A DNA stretch of 64,000 nucleotides from Haloferula luteola (GTDB lineage Bacteria; Verrucomicrobiota; Verrucomicrobiia; Verrucomicrobiales; Akkermansiaceae), in NCBI RefSeq assembly GCF_014201715.1, contig NZ_JACHFD010000001.1, positions 1 through 64,000 on the forward strand. Direction: 5' to 3'. The position numbers and the translations under genes were made by a program. The notes under the pieces were generated by a model that did not search any database, was not told the DNA's origin, and was given only the letters and a program-made list of their open reading frames with translations. Within the stretch, counting starts at the first letter, position 1. Each line of letters opens with the position of its first letter. This document shows, in pieces, positions 8,691 through 17,988 of the stretch.

Positions 8691-9983
8691 ATGCCCGAGA
8701 CGCCGATGTTGTTTTTCAAGAACGTAAGGATGGTGGATGAAGACTGCGGTGACGCGGTGGATGTCGACGTACTGGTGGCCGATGGGCATTATCGGAAGAT
8801 CGCTCCCGGACAGCAGGCCCCTGCAGAGGCCCGAGTGATCGAGGGAAAGGGCCGTTTGCTGATGCCTGCCATGTTTGATGCCCATGTGCACTTTCGGGAG
8901 CCGGGAGGAGAGGCCAAGGAGGATATCGAGAGTGGGAGTGCGGCGGCTGTGAACGGCGGGGTGACGGGAGTGGTGATGATGCCCAACACGACCCCGTCCA
9001 TCGATTGCGGAGCGGTCGTCAAAACGGTTCTCGATAAAGCCGCCGCGGTGTCGCCGATCCAGGTGCTGACCTCAGGCTGCGTGACTTTAGGGCGGCATGG
9101 GAAGGAGCTGGCTGCCTTTGATGCCATGCGAAACTTGGGAGTGAAGATGCTGACCGACGACGGCGATTCGACGGGGGATCCGGCGGTTTTGTATCGAGCG
9201 ATGCTCTACGCGAAGGAGTTCGGGATGTTTTTTGCCAGTCACTGTGAAGTCCCGGAATTGGCGGGGCCTCGAGCATTGACGGAAGGAGCCATGGCCTATC
9301 GACTCGGGATCAAAGGGAGCCCGCCCTGCGCCGAAGAAATCATCATCGACCGTGACATTCGACTGGCTCACGCGGCAGGTGCGCCTATTCACATTCAGCA
9401 CGTTTCGACCCAGCTCGGGATGGAGACGATCCAATGGTGGAAGGATCGCGGTGACGTGAAGGTGACGGCGGAAGTGGCCCCTCATCACCTGATGTTCATT
9501 GACGAAGACATCGGCGACTTCGATACCCACTACAAAATGAATCCGCCCCTGCGGACGAGGAATGACAACGAGGCCCTGCTGGAAGGTTTGAAGACTGGGG
9601 TTTTCGATTTGCTGGCAACGGACCACGCCCCCCATACCCCATTTGAAAAGGCTCAGGACTTCACCTCTGCTCCGAATGGTATCACCGGATTGGAAACGGC
9701 GGTGGTTTCGATGTTTGACCGCTTCATTTCACGTGGAGAGCTGACTTGGAGCGATCTGGTGAAACGCTACTCGGCGGAGCCTCGCCGGATGATGGGGCTT
9801 GATCCGGTTCCGGTTGTCGAAGGCGGGGTGGCGGAGTTGATCCTGTTCGATGAAGGCGCTGAAACCACTTTCAGCACCGAGTTCATGAGGTCGAAGGCCC
9901 GCAACACTCCTTTTCTCAATCAGACGCTCAAGGGGCGCATCGACTTTGTGATGCGAGCCGGCGTGGTGTTGCTGGAGCGTTGA
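8691..9983 (+). CDS. pyrC: dihydroorotase, class I
   Basis: Closes carbamoyl-aspartate to dihydroorotate in pyrimidine biosynthesis. The 430-residue amidohydrolase has all expected signatures: DAHVHFREPG (metal-binding His pair), MMPNTTPS, LTDDGD (the Asp that replaces the carboxylated Lys in many class I enzymes), SHCEVPEL, IHIQHVST, TAEVAPHHL and LATDHAPHTPFEKA (catalytic Asp). NPPLR and the late FLNQTLKGRI region complete the barrel. ATG 8691 fits the family length; ATG 8706 (MLFFKNVRM) is an alternative. No other pyr gene is adjacent. A complete active site argues against the inactive PyrC' form that partners PyrB. Confidence 0.93.
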   Translation: MPETPMLFFKNVRMVDEDCGDAVDVDVLVADGHYRKIAPGQQAPAEARVIEGKGRLLMPAMFDAHVHFREPGGEAKEDIESGSAAAVNGGVTGVVMMPNTTPSIDCGAVVKTVLDKAAAVSPIQVLTSGCVTLGRHGKELAAFDAMRNLGVKMLTDDGDSTGDPAVLYRAMLYAKEFGMFFASHCEVPELAGPRALTEGAMAYRLGIKGSPPCAEEIIIDRDIRLAHAAGAPIHIQHVSTQLGMETIQWWKDRGDVKVTAEVAPHHLMFIDEDIGDFDTHYKMNPPLRTRNDNEALLEGLKTGVFDLLATDHAPHTPFEKAQDFTSAPNGITGLETAVVSMFDRFISRGELTWSDLVKRYSAEPRRMMGLDPVPVVEGGVAELILFDEGAETTFSTEFMRSKARNTPFLNQTLKGRIDFVMRAGVVLLER

Positions 9984-10040
9984 GGTGGGGGAGAACCGAG
10001 CCCTTCTGCACCGGGAGGGGCTCGGATGGAGATGAGGTTT

Positions 10041-10298
10041 TCAGAAGTCCGATCGGGCATCGATGCCTGAAGTGACTCGCAGTTCTGGATCCGGATCGAC
10101 CACCTGAAGACCGCCGAGGTCGTAGCGTTCCATCCGTTCGTCGGAGGCGCGGCGTTGATCGAGGCCATCGATCGAAGTGGAAATGGGCATGGCTTCCGCC
10201 GCCAATTCGCCGCTATCGAGGGGATCGACGCCGTTGAGAGGCTGACAGGAAGTCCAGCTAAGGGCGGCCACCGGCAGGAAGAGGTAAAGGGATCTCAT
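10041..10298 (-). CDS. small exported protein, possible lipoprotein
   Basis: An 85-residue protein that begins MRSLYLFLPVAALSWTSCQP: a signal peptide followed by a Cys that could be lipidated, although Trp at -3 makes a poor lipobox. The rest is acidic and polar with no recognised domain. It lies 66 bases downstream of the cyclophilin gene in the same direction, but a terminator hairpin separates them, so it is probably transcribed separately or only by read-through. Confidence 0.5.
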   Translation of the reverse strand: MRSLYLFLPVAALSWTSCQPLNGVDPLDSGELAAEAMPISTSIDGLDQRRASDERMERYDLGGLQVVDPDPELRVTSGIDARSDF

Positions 10299-10310
10299 GT
10301 TGAGAGAGGT

Positions 10311-10348
10311 TAGAAAATAAAAGCCCTCCGGTCGAAAGACCGAAGGGC
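10311..10348 (-). terminator. terminator ending the moxR-bat-cyclophilin operon
   Basis: Read leftward, GCCCTTCGGTC (complement of 10338-10348) and GACCGGAGGGC (complement of 10323-10333) form an 11-bp stem with one mismatch and a TTTC loop, followed at once by TTTTATTTT. It lies 17 bases past the cyclophilin stop. Confidence 0.85.
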
Positions 10349-10364
10349 GGGGAAGATGGAGCGC

Positions 10365-11000
10365 TCAGGGCTTCTTCGCATCCAGAACGGCGTCCCACTT
10401 TTTCAGGTTGTCTTTTTGAGCCTCAAAGAGGGCATCCGTGGAATCGAGAATTTCGATTTTCACGATTTTGTCGCCCTTGCCGTCATATTTGACGCCCGGC
10501 TCTCCGGTATTCACTTTGCCGACGATCTTGTCCACCACGTCCTGTCCTTTCGTGACTTCGCCAAAAACGGAATGACGACCATCGAGGAAAGGGGTGGGTG
10601 CCATGGTGATGAAGAACTGGGATCCATTGGTTCCCGGACCGGCGTTTGCCATGGAAAAAATGCCAGGCTTCGAGTGCTTGAGTTTGGGGTCGAATTCGTC
10701 GGCAAATTGGTAACCGGGGCCGCCGCGACCGCTTTCTGTGGGGTCGCCACCTTGGACCATGAAGTCCTTGATGACACGGTGGAAAGCCACGCCGTCATAG
10801 TAGCCGCGTTTGGCAAGGTTCAGAAAGTTGGCGACGGTCATCGGCACCTTGGAAGCAAACATGGTCGCTTCGATCGGGCCTTGGGTCGTTTCGATTTTGA
10901 CGTGGATGTCTTCGACCTTGGTGGGAGTTTCATCGGCTGCAGAGCTGAGTCCGGTGAATCCTGCCAAGCAGGCGAGAGCAATCAGGGTTCTTCTTTTCAT
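10365..11000 (-). CDS. exported cyclophilin-type peptidyl-prolyl isomerase
   Basis: Catalyses cis-trans isomerisation of prolyl bonds, here outside the cytoplasm: residues 1-21 are a signal peptide (KRR, then a hydrophobic core ending SSA). The cyclophilin domain shows [16 protein letters not shown] (catalytic Arg and Gln), [12 protein letters not shown] and [12 protein letters not shown], with His in place of Trp as in many bacterial members. At 211 residues it carries a Lys-rich C-terminal extension. It starts 24 bases after batD-batE with no terminator between, so it is the last gene of the bat operon and may assist folding of the periplasmic Bat domains (inference). Confidence 0.92.
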   Translation of the reverse strand: MKRRTLIALACLAGFTGLSSAADETPTKVEDIHVKIETTQGPIEATMFASKVPMTVANFLNLAKRGYYDGVAFHRVIKDFMVQGGDPTESGRGGPGYQFADEFDPKLKHSKPGIFSMANAGPGTNGSQFFITMAPTPFLDGRHSVFGEVTKGQDVVDKIVGKVNTGEPGVKYDGKGDKIVKIEILDSTDALFEAQKDNLKKWDAVLDAKKP

Positions 11001-11024
11001 GGGATGAGAGAATGGGGGAGGCGT

Positions 11025-13463
11025 TTAGGCGTTCTTGTCGCCAGGAGCTTGGAGAGACGGGCGAGAGGGGGCTTCAGGACGTTCGTCGACAACGACGGGC
11101 GAAACTTGACCTGAAGGGACCCATCCTCGGGTTTCGTTGGTAAAGGCCACGTAGCTCCAGTCACCGGTGGTATGAAGCAAGCGGCAGAGGGAGCCTGCGG
11201 GTGCTTCAATGACGAGGGGGGCATTGCGTGCAGCATCCGTTCGGACCTCGGCGCGATCGGCGATGATCACGCCTTGCTGGCGAGCTTCGGCGAAGAGGGC
11301 GTCGTCGGGATAATAGTGATTTCCGAGCCACCCCACGGTGGCCAAGAGAGGGGCGGATGCGAGGGCGATGACGCCGGCAATGCGGAGTTTGGACCCGGTT
11401 CGCGTGGCAGGGAAGATCAAGCAGCCAAGGACTCCCAACCATGCCCCGACGAAAATGGTATTTTTCCAGGCCGCTTGAGAGAGCTTGGAGAGAGAATACT
11501 GATAATCGGGGCGACGGAGGGTGATGGAGCCAAATTTCCGTTCTAGAAATCGCAGGTTTTGGCGGGCTTCGGCATGCCGATCGTCCTTGAGAAGGGCGCG
11601 TCGCCAGTAGAGTGCGGCCTCACCCGGAGATCCAAGGCGATAGGAGGCATCCCCGATGTTGTAGAGGGTGTCCGCAGAGAGTTGATCCCACGGTGCGGAG
11701 TTCAACCAGAGATCGGCAGCTTCACTGAACCGCGAATCTTGGAAAGCCTGCTCGGCGGTGGGTGAAGGGGGGGGGCTGGAAGTTTCCTCAGCACGCACAT
11801 CCGATGCGGTACCCCACAGAACTCCCGCCATCAGAAGCGGCAATGCGAGTTTCCGGAGTCCGCGGAGAATCCGTTGGCGATCGCGACTGGGCAGGGACGA
11901 AGACGGCACTTCTTTGGTAAAGCAGATTTCGTCCCGCGTGACGAGCACTTCACGGGGAAGTGGATCGGGAGAATCCCCGAGCCATTTCTCCACAAAGGCT
12001 CCGGCGCGACGGTAAAACTCCCGGGGATCGCCTGGAGAAGCAGAGACTTGTCTCAAATCCTTCTGCCGGGCCTGGCGATCCGGATCGGGTTTCACTCGGG
12101 GCATCAGGTGGAGTTGGAAGATGCGGATCACGAGCCCCAGAACGAGTGCGAGGGGAATCCACTGCCAGGCCGAAGAAAGTGACTTTGGCCAGGCGGCGGG
12201 CGAAGTGCCCGTGGTTGGGAGGATACCCAGGATATCGGTCATTTCCTCCAAAGGCATGGGTTGAGCTGGAGGGACGGCCGAGCCGAGTGCAGGTGCTTGC
12301 GTCGAGGGAAACACTTCCAGCGGGATGGACTCACTGATCAAGGTTCGGAATTCCTCGGCTTCGGGGTCGAAGTAAACAAAGCGAAATGGCGGAACGCGTT
12401 CACTCATGCGCTCGGGGCGCAAGAATTGGCGGAAGATCGTGGTCCCGCTCCGTTCCCGGCGTTCGGGGGATTGAACACGGGAGGGTGGATAGACTTTCCA
12501 GCCATCGGGCTCTTGGAGAGTCGGTGGATCCAGAGAGTCGAGGTTGCCCCATCCGGAGAGGGAAAGCGACAAGGTGACGGGGTCTCCCTCCCGCACCTCG
12601 GTTTCCATGGCGGAGACATCCATCGCAAACTGCCCGACAGCATTCGTGAAACCCTCGGGAGCATCCTTCGGCAACGGCCGGGCGTTCAACTCGATCGGCG
12701 GGATGGACAAGTTGACCGGCTGATAGCGAGCTTCCGAAAAGCGATTGAGAGAGGTCTGAACGGTGATCAGCCGCAGTGTCGACGGCCCGAGGGAGACTTG
12801 TCCACCGCGGAGAGGCGAAAGCGTGCTGGGGTAGCTGATCGCGAAAAATCGCCCACCGGGGAGTTCGACCCGACTGACCTCGGGGCGGGGTTCGAAGCGC
12901 CACGCGGCAACGCCGTTGCGTTCGAATTCGGGGACCCCCCAGTCTTCGATTTGCTCCGTATCGGGGAGGTAAATCTTCAATTCCACCGGGATGACCTCAT
13001 TCACATAGGGGGAGTCCTCGGTGGTGTGGAAGGCCGCCGAGTAGCGGAAGGTTCCTTGGCCGGTGTCCGCCGAATCCCAACTCAAGTCGGTTTCACGGAT
13101 GACTTGGAAGGAAATTTCTTCGGTTTCAACGATGCCCTGACCGGTGTCGATGCGGGCGGGGGGGATGGTGTAATTGCCCGGTTGATAGCTGACGATCTGA
13201 AAGCGGAAGGCGTATTCGTTGGTGCGTCGGAATTCCCGATTCGGCAGGGCTGTGTAGCCGACCTGGCGAATGGTGACGCCGTCAACCGTAGGGGGTTCGA
13301 TGGCAGACCGAGGATCGACTCCACGCGGGAGGGGATACTGAAGGACGGCTTGCTCCCCGCGCACCAGGAACTGGCTGCTGAGGGTGGCACGGATTGGCTC
13401 ACCGAGCGCGGCAGCGAACGGGAGCATCCAAAGGAGCCAAAGGTAGGTGAGGGATCTCATCAT
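11025..13463 (-). CDS. BatD-BatE fusion: oxygen-tolerance protein with TPR and SH3-like tail
   Basis: About 812 residues. After a signal peptide, residues ~20-420 are the periplasmic BatD beta-domain region (YRPGNYTIP-like core, seen here as SYQPGNYTIPPARID). A membrane helix follows near 435-455. A cytoplasmic stretch then leads to a second hydrophobic segment near 545 (LALPLLMAGVLWGTASDVRA) that looks like a buried signal peptide. After it come a TPR unit (LYNIGDASYRLG), two more membrane helices and a C-terminal SH3-like domain with GWVPSGQV, the layout of BatE. ATG 13463 is chosen; the preceding batB-batC stop is 15 bases upstream. Known Bat proteins act in stress tolerance of the envelope. 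A run of eight G/C at 11767-11774 lies in the coding region. Confidence 0.8.
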   Translation of the reverse strand: MMRSLTYLWLLWMLPFAAALGEPIRATLSSQFLVRGEQAVLQYPLPRGVDPRSAIEPPTVDGVTIRQVGYTALPNREFRRTNEYAFRFQIVSYQPGNYTIPPARIDTGQGIVETEEISFQVIRETDLSWDSADTGQGTFRYSAAFHTTEDSPYVNEVIPVELKIYLPDTEQIEDWGVPEFERNGVAAWRFEPRPEVSRVELPGGRFFAISYPSTLSPLRGGQVSLGPSTLRLITVQTSLNRFSEARYQPVNLSIPPIELNARPLPKDAPEGFTNAVGQFAMDVSAMETEVREGDPVTLSLSLSGWGNLDSLDPPTLQEPDGWKVYPPSRVQSPERRERSGTTIFRQFLRPERMSERVPPFRFVYFDPEAEEFRTLISESIPLEVFPSTQAPALGSAVPPAQPMPLEEMTDILGILPTTGTSPAAWPKSLSSAWQWIPLALVLGLVIRIFQLHLMPRVKPDPDRQARQKDLRQVSASPGDPREFYRRAGAFVEKWLGDSPDPLPREVLVTRDEICFTKEVPSSSLPSRDRQRILRGLRKLALPLLMAGVLWGTASDVRAEETSSPPPSPTAEQAFQDSRFSEAADLWLNSAPWDQLSADTLYNIGDASYRLGSPGEAALYWRRALLKDDRHAEARQNLRFLERKFGSITLRRPDYQYSLSKLSQAAWKNTIFVGAWLGVLGCLIFPATRTGSKLRIAGVIALASAPLLATVGWLGNHYYPDDALFAEARQQGVIIADRAEVRTDAARNAPLVIEAPAGSLCRLLHTTGDWSYVAFTNETRGWVPSGQVSPVVVDERPEAPSRPSLQAPGDKNA

Positions 13464-13478
13464 ACTCAATAAATGAAG

Positions 13479-15536
13479 TTACCAGTCCTTTTCCGGAGGG
13501 CGGAAGCGGGCGCGGCCGGGAGACAAGGCCCCTTTTTGGAGATCGGCGTTTTCCCGAAGAATGCGTTCGGCGGCTTGTTTGTCCGTCTCGCCCGGTTTGG
13601 GTTGATTTTTTCCGTCCTGCCCCTGGTCCGATTCGTCCTCTTGGTCGCCGCCGGGGCCTTCTTGTTCTTCGCCATCTGGCTGATCCCCTCCTTCGGCCTC
13701 CTGAGAGTCCCCGTGGCCTTCCGAATCGCCTGCCTTGCCCTTGCCTTCACCATCTTCCGAGGGCTCTCCGTCACCTTCTCCTTCCTGGCCTTCTTGGGGC
13801 TCACCCTCGCCTGGCATGGGCAGTGCCTGGATCTGCTGGGCATTGTCTTCGACTTGCTTGAGGATCTCCTCCAGTTTTTCGAGATAGGTCAGGGTGAGGT
13901 CGCGATTGTGCTCCGAATCGTCGAGTCCCGATGCGCCGTGGTGCTTCATCGAGTCGATCCAATCTGACAGCAATTCGTGGAAGAGGAGAGACCCTGCCGA
14001 AGTCTCGCCGGGTTCTGTTTCTTCTGACATCCATTCGGAGAGGCGCTCCTTGGCCATCTTTTCGAAGCCGATGAGGTCTCCCTTGGCATCGTCTTTGGGC
14101 GGGTCGATGATGGCATCTGAAAGTTTTTTGAACCCATTGGATGCTCCCGATGGATCTTCAGTATCCGATTCTTGGGGAAGTTCCGGGTAGGGGAGTCCGC
14201 CGGAAAGTCGGGCCCAGCCGATTTCAAAAAGGGTATTGCCCAAGCCGTGGTGGGCCGCGGCCCGAATTTGCGAGTCGTCGGAGCGCAGAGCCTCGCTGAA
14301 AGCGTGGCGGGCGGTGGACCAATCTCCTGAGCGATAGGCGGCGGTACCTTGGGCGAGACGGAACGAAAATGACTGGTGGGCATCCGGGTTTTCGTCGGCC
14401 AGGAGGCCAAAGGCGTCTTTCGCTTCTTCCAACCGTCCCTCTTGGAGAGCGGAGCGGGCCTGTTGGTAGCTGATGGGGGTGATCGCCTCCACTCGATGGG
14501 GTGTCCAGACAAGTGCCAAGGTCAAGAGGGCGGTCGCGTGCCCGAGCCCGCGCCAGCGAGTGCCTGAGAAAACCGCCACCATCAGGCAAAGGATGGACGG
14601 AAGAAGCGCCCATTGAAAGTAGTCAATCATCAAGCGGGTTCTCCGGCTCTTGAGTTCAACTTGGTCAAGATCCTTCACTGCCTGGGTGACCATGGAGGGA
14701 ATGTCCGAGCCCGAGGTGGCCACGGCAAAGCGGCCACCCGTCACGCTGGCGACTCGCTTTAGAGGTCCGGGCTCGAGGTGACTGATGACCCGTTCGCCTT
14801 GGCGATCGCGGAACAGTCCATCGGAATGGCTATCATCGGGGACGTAGTCGCCTGCCGCGGTGCCAAAGCCAATGGTGATGATTTGAATCCCGGCAGCCTT
14901 CGCATCGGCTGCGAGGTCTCCGATGCGGCCAATGTGCTCTTCTCCGTCGGTGAGGAGAATCAACGCATTCTGTCGCGTGCCGGTCTTCTTGAGAGTGTCG
15001 ATCGCCATTTCCAGTCCGCCAGCCAGATTCGATCCGCCGGTAGGGATCCAGTCGATGTCGACCTGACTGATCATTTCCCGAACCGCCGAGTGATCGACGG
15101 TAAGGGGGGCAAAAAGATAGGGGGATCCGGCGAAGCCCACGAGTCCGATGCGATCGTCGGGGAGAGCATCCAACAACTCATAGCTCAAGGCTTTCGCCTG
15201 AGTGAGTCGGTCGGGCTTGAGGTCGGGAGTTTTCATGCTCCGCGAAAGGTCGAGGGCGATCAGGATGTTGCGCCCCAACACGGCCTCGGATTGGATGCCC
15301 GCATCCGATTGGGGACGAGCGAGAGTGACGGCAAGCCCGATCAGGGAGAGCTGGGCAAAGGCCAGGCTGACCCAACGGGGCACGGGATTGCCACGCAGCA
15401 ACAAACGGGATCGCAGACGGGGTGCAACGAATGCGGTCCATTGTTTCCTGCGCACCCGCGGGATCACCACTGCCAAGGTGACCAGAGCGGGCACCAGCAA
15501 GATAAGAAGCAGCCAGTAGGGTTGCGCGAAGTGCAT
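13479..15536 (-). CDS. BatB-BatC fusion: membrane vWFA protein with TPR tail
   Basis: A 685-residue protein. Two N-terminal membrane helices (about 7-26 and 57-73) precede a von Willebrand A domain with a full MIDAS (DLSRSM near 96, then TGGSN and LLTDGEEH). A third helix lies near 310-328. The next hydrophobic stretch (ATALLTLALVWTPHRVEA) resembles a buried signal peptide at the joint to a BatC-like TPR region (~355-450). The C-terminal quarter is a very acidic Gly/Glu/Asp/Gln linker, then a basic end. The ATG shares its A with the batA stop (TGATG), so translation is coupled. Confidence 0.85.
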   Translation of the reverse strand: MHFAQPYWLLLILLVPALVTLAVVIPRVRRKQWTAFVAPRLRSRLLLRGNPVPRWVSLAFAQLSLIGLAVTLARPQSDAGIQSEAVLGRNILIALDLSRSMKTPDLKPDRLTQAKALSYELLDALPDDRIGLVGFAGSPYLFAPLTVDHSAVREMISQVDIDWIPTGGSNLAGGLEMAIDTLKKTGTRQNALILLTDGEEHIGRIGDLAADAKAAGIQIITIGFGTAAGDYVPDDSHSDGLFRDRQGERVISHLEPGPLKRVASVTGGRFAVATSGSDIPSMVTQAVKDLDQVELKSRRTRLMIDYFQWALLPSILCLMVAVFSGTRWRGLGHATALLTLALVWTPHRVEAITPISYQQARSALQEGRLEEAKDAFGLLADENPDAHQSFSFRLAQGTAAYRSGDWSTARHAFSEALRSDDSQIRAAAHHGLGNTLFEIGWARLSGGLPYPELPQESDTEDPSGASNGFKKLSDAIIDPPKDDAKGDLIGFEKMAKERLSEWMSEETEPGETSAGSLLFHELLSDWIDSMKHHGASGLDDSEHNRDLTLTYLEKLEEILKQVEDNAQQIQALPMPGEGEPQEGQEGEGDGEPSEDGEGKGKAGDSEGHGDSQEAEGGDQPDGEEQEGPGGDQEDESDQGQDGKNQPKPGETDKQAAERILRENADLQKGALSPGRARFRPPEKDW

Positions 15537-16534
15537 CAGGGTGTGGGAGGTGGCTGGAGGGCCATGGAGAGAAGACCCAGTACCGTCAGGAGTGTGGCGA
15601 GCCCGACGAACCCGCCGAACAACTCGGTATCCTCGACGATGGTATGCGATTGCGCCTTTGATTTTTCAAGGCGGTCGATGGTGCGAAAGGTGTCCGTCAG
15701 CTCCGCCAAGTTTTGAGCCCAATAGAATTCTCCCCCGGTCTTGGCAGCAATTTCCTTCAAAGTGGGGAGATCGAATTCCTGGCGAGGGAAATTTTGGATC
15801 CGGCGAGAAACGCGGCCATCCTCGGTGCCAATCGCCACGGTATAAATCTTGATGCCAAGAGTCTTGGCGTGATCCGCCGCTTCGAGGGGGGAGAGCTTGC
15901 CCGAATTCGATGCTCCATCGGTAATGAGAACGATGATCTTCGACTTGGAGTCACGGGCGTCTAGCTTGGAGGCAGACGCGGCAATCGCCGATCCGATGGC
16001 GGTGCCCTGTTCTTCGAGAATGTCCAGACGGACGTCTTCGAGTTTTTGCAGAAGCCAATCGTGATCGAGAGTGATCGGCCCGGAGATATAGGGCTGTCCC
16101 GAATAGAGGACGAGACCGATGCGGTCATCGGGTCGTCCCTGAATGAAATCTTTGACGACTCCCTTGGCCGCGTCCATGCGCATCAGAGGTTGGTTCTGAT
16201 ACACGAAATCATCGATACTCATCGAAAGCGAAACGTCGAAGGCGACGACGATATCGATCCCGCTAGCGGATTTGGCCTGAAGGGAATTTCGCCACACGGG
16301 TCGCGCCATGCCCAACAAAGCGGGAATGAGGGCGACGAGAAACCAAGGGAGACCTGCGGAAAGAGCGGTGCGCCGGACCTTGGTGCCAAGGCTGATAAGG
16401 ACTCCAAGATAGGAGAATTTCACGGCGCTGTCGGCACCGCGCCCACGCCGCAGAATGACCAACAATGCACAGGGGAGGGCGAGCCACAGCCATTGGGGCT
16501 GGGCGAAGCGAAAGTGCTGGAGAAATTCGTTCAT
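15536..16534 (-). CDS. batA: BatA-type membrane vWFA domain protein
   Basis: A 332-residue protein with the BatA layout: N-terminal helix pair (~14-28 and ~60-78), a periplasmic or cytoplasmic vWFA domain with MIDAS DVSLSM near 100, GTAIGSAIA and LITDGASNSG, and a C-terminal membrane helix (~307-325). BatA and BatB are thought to form a membrane complex assembled by the MoxR ATPase. The start overlaps the DUF4381 stop by four bases (ATGA), and the stop overlaps the next ATG by one base. Confidence 0.88.
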   Translation of the reverse strand: MNEFLQHFRFAQPQWLWLALPCALLVILRRGRGADSAVKFSYLGVLISLGTKVRRTALSAGLPWFLVALIPALLGMARPVWRNSLQAKSASGIDIVVAFDVSLSMSIDDFVYQNQPLMRMDAAKGVVKDFIQGRPDDRIGLVLYSGQPYISGPITLDHDWLLQKLEDVRLDILEEQGTAIGSAIAASASKLDARDSKSKIIVLITDGASNSGKLSPLEAADHAKTLGIKIYTVAIGTEDGRVSRRIQNFPRQEFDLPTLKEIAAKTGGEFYWAQNLAELTDTFRTIDRLEKSKAQSHTIVEDTELFGGFVGLATLLTVLGLLSMALQPPPTP

Positions 16535-17031
16535 GCCGGGCGTGCCTTGTGGATTTCGTCGAGCATGTGGCGTGCGCGGGTGGCGACCTCTGGCCCTGAG
16601 CCTTCACGTGGCCGATCATACTTCCACTGCGAAAGCTCATTCAGAAAGTCGGCGGCCCGGGTGCGCAATTCCGGTGGCAGGTCTTGGAGGGCGGTTTCTC
16701 GTGCCGAGAACTCCTCGTGAGTTTCATACCAGGCGGGATCTCCAGATGCTTCAACGAGATAAGCTCGAAGGATGGAGGAGGCGGCGATCACGGCTTCGTG
16801 AAAGTCATCCGGCAGTGCCTTGAGATCCGCCACGGCGCGTCGATAGGCGGCGTGGGACAGAGCCGCCAAGCTAGGCGGCTTGCGTGATCGGCGAACGATA
16901 GCGATTGCCAGCAAAACGAGCCCGATAAGAATCAGAGCGGCGGCCAACCATAGCCACCATGGGATGATCCATTCCGGCAGCAGCGGATCGATGGGTGCGA
17001 GGTCGCGGAGTTGGAGGGCGTCGTCTTCCAT
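16531..17031 (-). CDS. DUF4381 family membrane protein
   Basis: A 166-residue protein with one strong membrane helix near 24-46 (WWLWLAAALILIGLVLLAIAI) followed by a basic stretch and a cytoplasmic helical domain. DUF4381 proteins are regularly found between DUF58 and BatA genes in moxR operons, exactly the position here, and the helix-plus-domain pattern fits. Its biochemical role is not known. It starts 7 bases after the DUF58 stop and overlaps batA by four bases. Confidence 0.75.
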   Translation of the reverse strand: MEDDALQLRDLAPIDPLLPEWIIPWWLWLAAALILIGLVLLAIAIVRRSRKPPSLAALSHAAYRRAVADLKALPDDFHEAVIAASSILRAYLVEASGDPAWYETHEEFSARETALQDLPPELRTRAADFLNELSQWKYDRPREGSGPEVATRARHMLDEIHKARPA

Positions 17032-17038
17032 CGGGCGA

Positions 17039-17938
17039 TCAGCGCGTGCGTTTGCGGGCGCGTTTTTTCAAAAGCTGGTGGAGGTCGCGGAGACGATCGC
17101 GATCCGTGGTCAGCACCGCGTGGTCGATGCCGTGTTTCCGACACAGTCGAGCGAGACCCTCGCGATGCCGTCGCATGAGTTTCTCGTATCCCATGCGCAG
17201 GTTGGCGTTGTTGGTGTTGATCTGGACCTGGCCGCCGGTTTCGGGGTCGTAGAGGAGAACTTTTCCGGCATGGGGAAGGGATTCCTCAAGAGGATCGAGA
17301 ATCTGCAGGGCCAAGGTCTCGTGTTTGCGAGAGAGCTTTCCGAGGGGCTTGTCGAGATTGTCGGAAAAGAAGTCGGACATCAAGAAGACGACGGCCCGGC
17401 GGCGCAAGGTGCTGAGCAGGAAATCACAAGCGGAGGAGAGTGAGGTGCCTGGCCGTTCGGGATGGGCCACAAGGATTTCGCGGACCATCCGGAGTAAGTG
17501 GCGGTTGCCTTTGGCGGGGGGAATGAAGGTGAGGGGTTGGTCGGCGAAGATCAAGAGGCCGACTTTGTCGCCATTGCCAAGAGCGCTGAACCCAAGGATG
17601 GCGGCTGTTTCTGCGGCGGCTTCGCGTTTGCTGAAGTGGACGCTGCCGTAATCCGATGAGCCGGAGACGTCGACGGCCAGGACGACGGAAAGTTCCCGTT
17701 CCTCCCTGAACTTCCGAATGAAGGGCTGGTTCATCCGGGCGGTGACGTTCCAATCGATAAAGCGGATTTCGTCGCCGTGCTGGTATTCGCGAAAATCGTC
17801 GAAATCGAGTCCCTGACCTCGGAATGAGGATTGGTATTCTCCAGCGAAGGATTCTCGAACCAGGCGTCGCGCCTTGAGTTCGAGCTTTCTTACGCGCTCG
17901 AGAACTTCTTCGATTTCCTTTTCGGTGGGTGGAATCAC
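17039..17938 (-). CDS. DUF58 domain protein, soluble vWFA-like
   Basis: A 299-residue cytoplasmic protein. The DUF58 signature is REYQHGDEIRFIDWNVTARM around residues 50-70, followed by a vWFA-like fold with a MIDAS DVSGSSDYGS near 90 and LMSDFFSD later. No membrane segment is present. The start is GTG 17938. It follows moxR by 50 bases and leads into DUF4381 by 7 bases. DUF58 proteins are constant MoxR partners and probably help metal-dependent assembly of Bat complexes (known association; mechanism unproven). Confidence 0.88.
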   Translation of the reverse strand: MIPPTEKEIEEVLERVRKLELKARRLVRESFAGEYQSSFRGQGLDFDDFREYQHGDEIRFIDWNVTARMNQPFIRKFREERELSVVLAVDVSGSSDYGSVHFSKREAAAETAAILGFSALGNGDKVGLLIFADQPLTFIPPAKGNRHLLRMVREILVAHPERPGTSLSSACDFLLSTLRRRAVVFLMSDFFSDNLDKPLGKLSRKHETLALQILDPLEESLPHAGKVLLYDPETGGQVQINTNNANLRMGYEKLMRRHREGLARLCRKHGIDHAVLTTDRDRLRDLHQLLKKRARKRTR

Positions 17939-17988
17939 AGGGTTTTGAATCGATGCGGTGGTGGTGTGAGTCCCGTGAAGCGGAATCT

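Noticed and set aside
12261-13472. 403-codon open frame antisense to batD-batE
   Set aside because: The opposite strand carries a coherent exported protein in an operon; the antisense product shows no family features.
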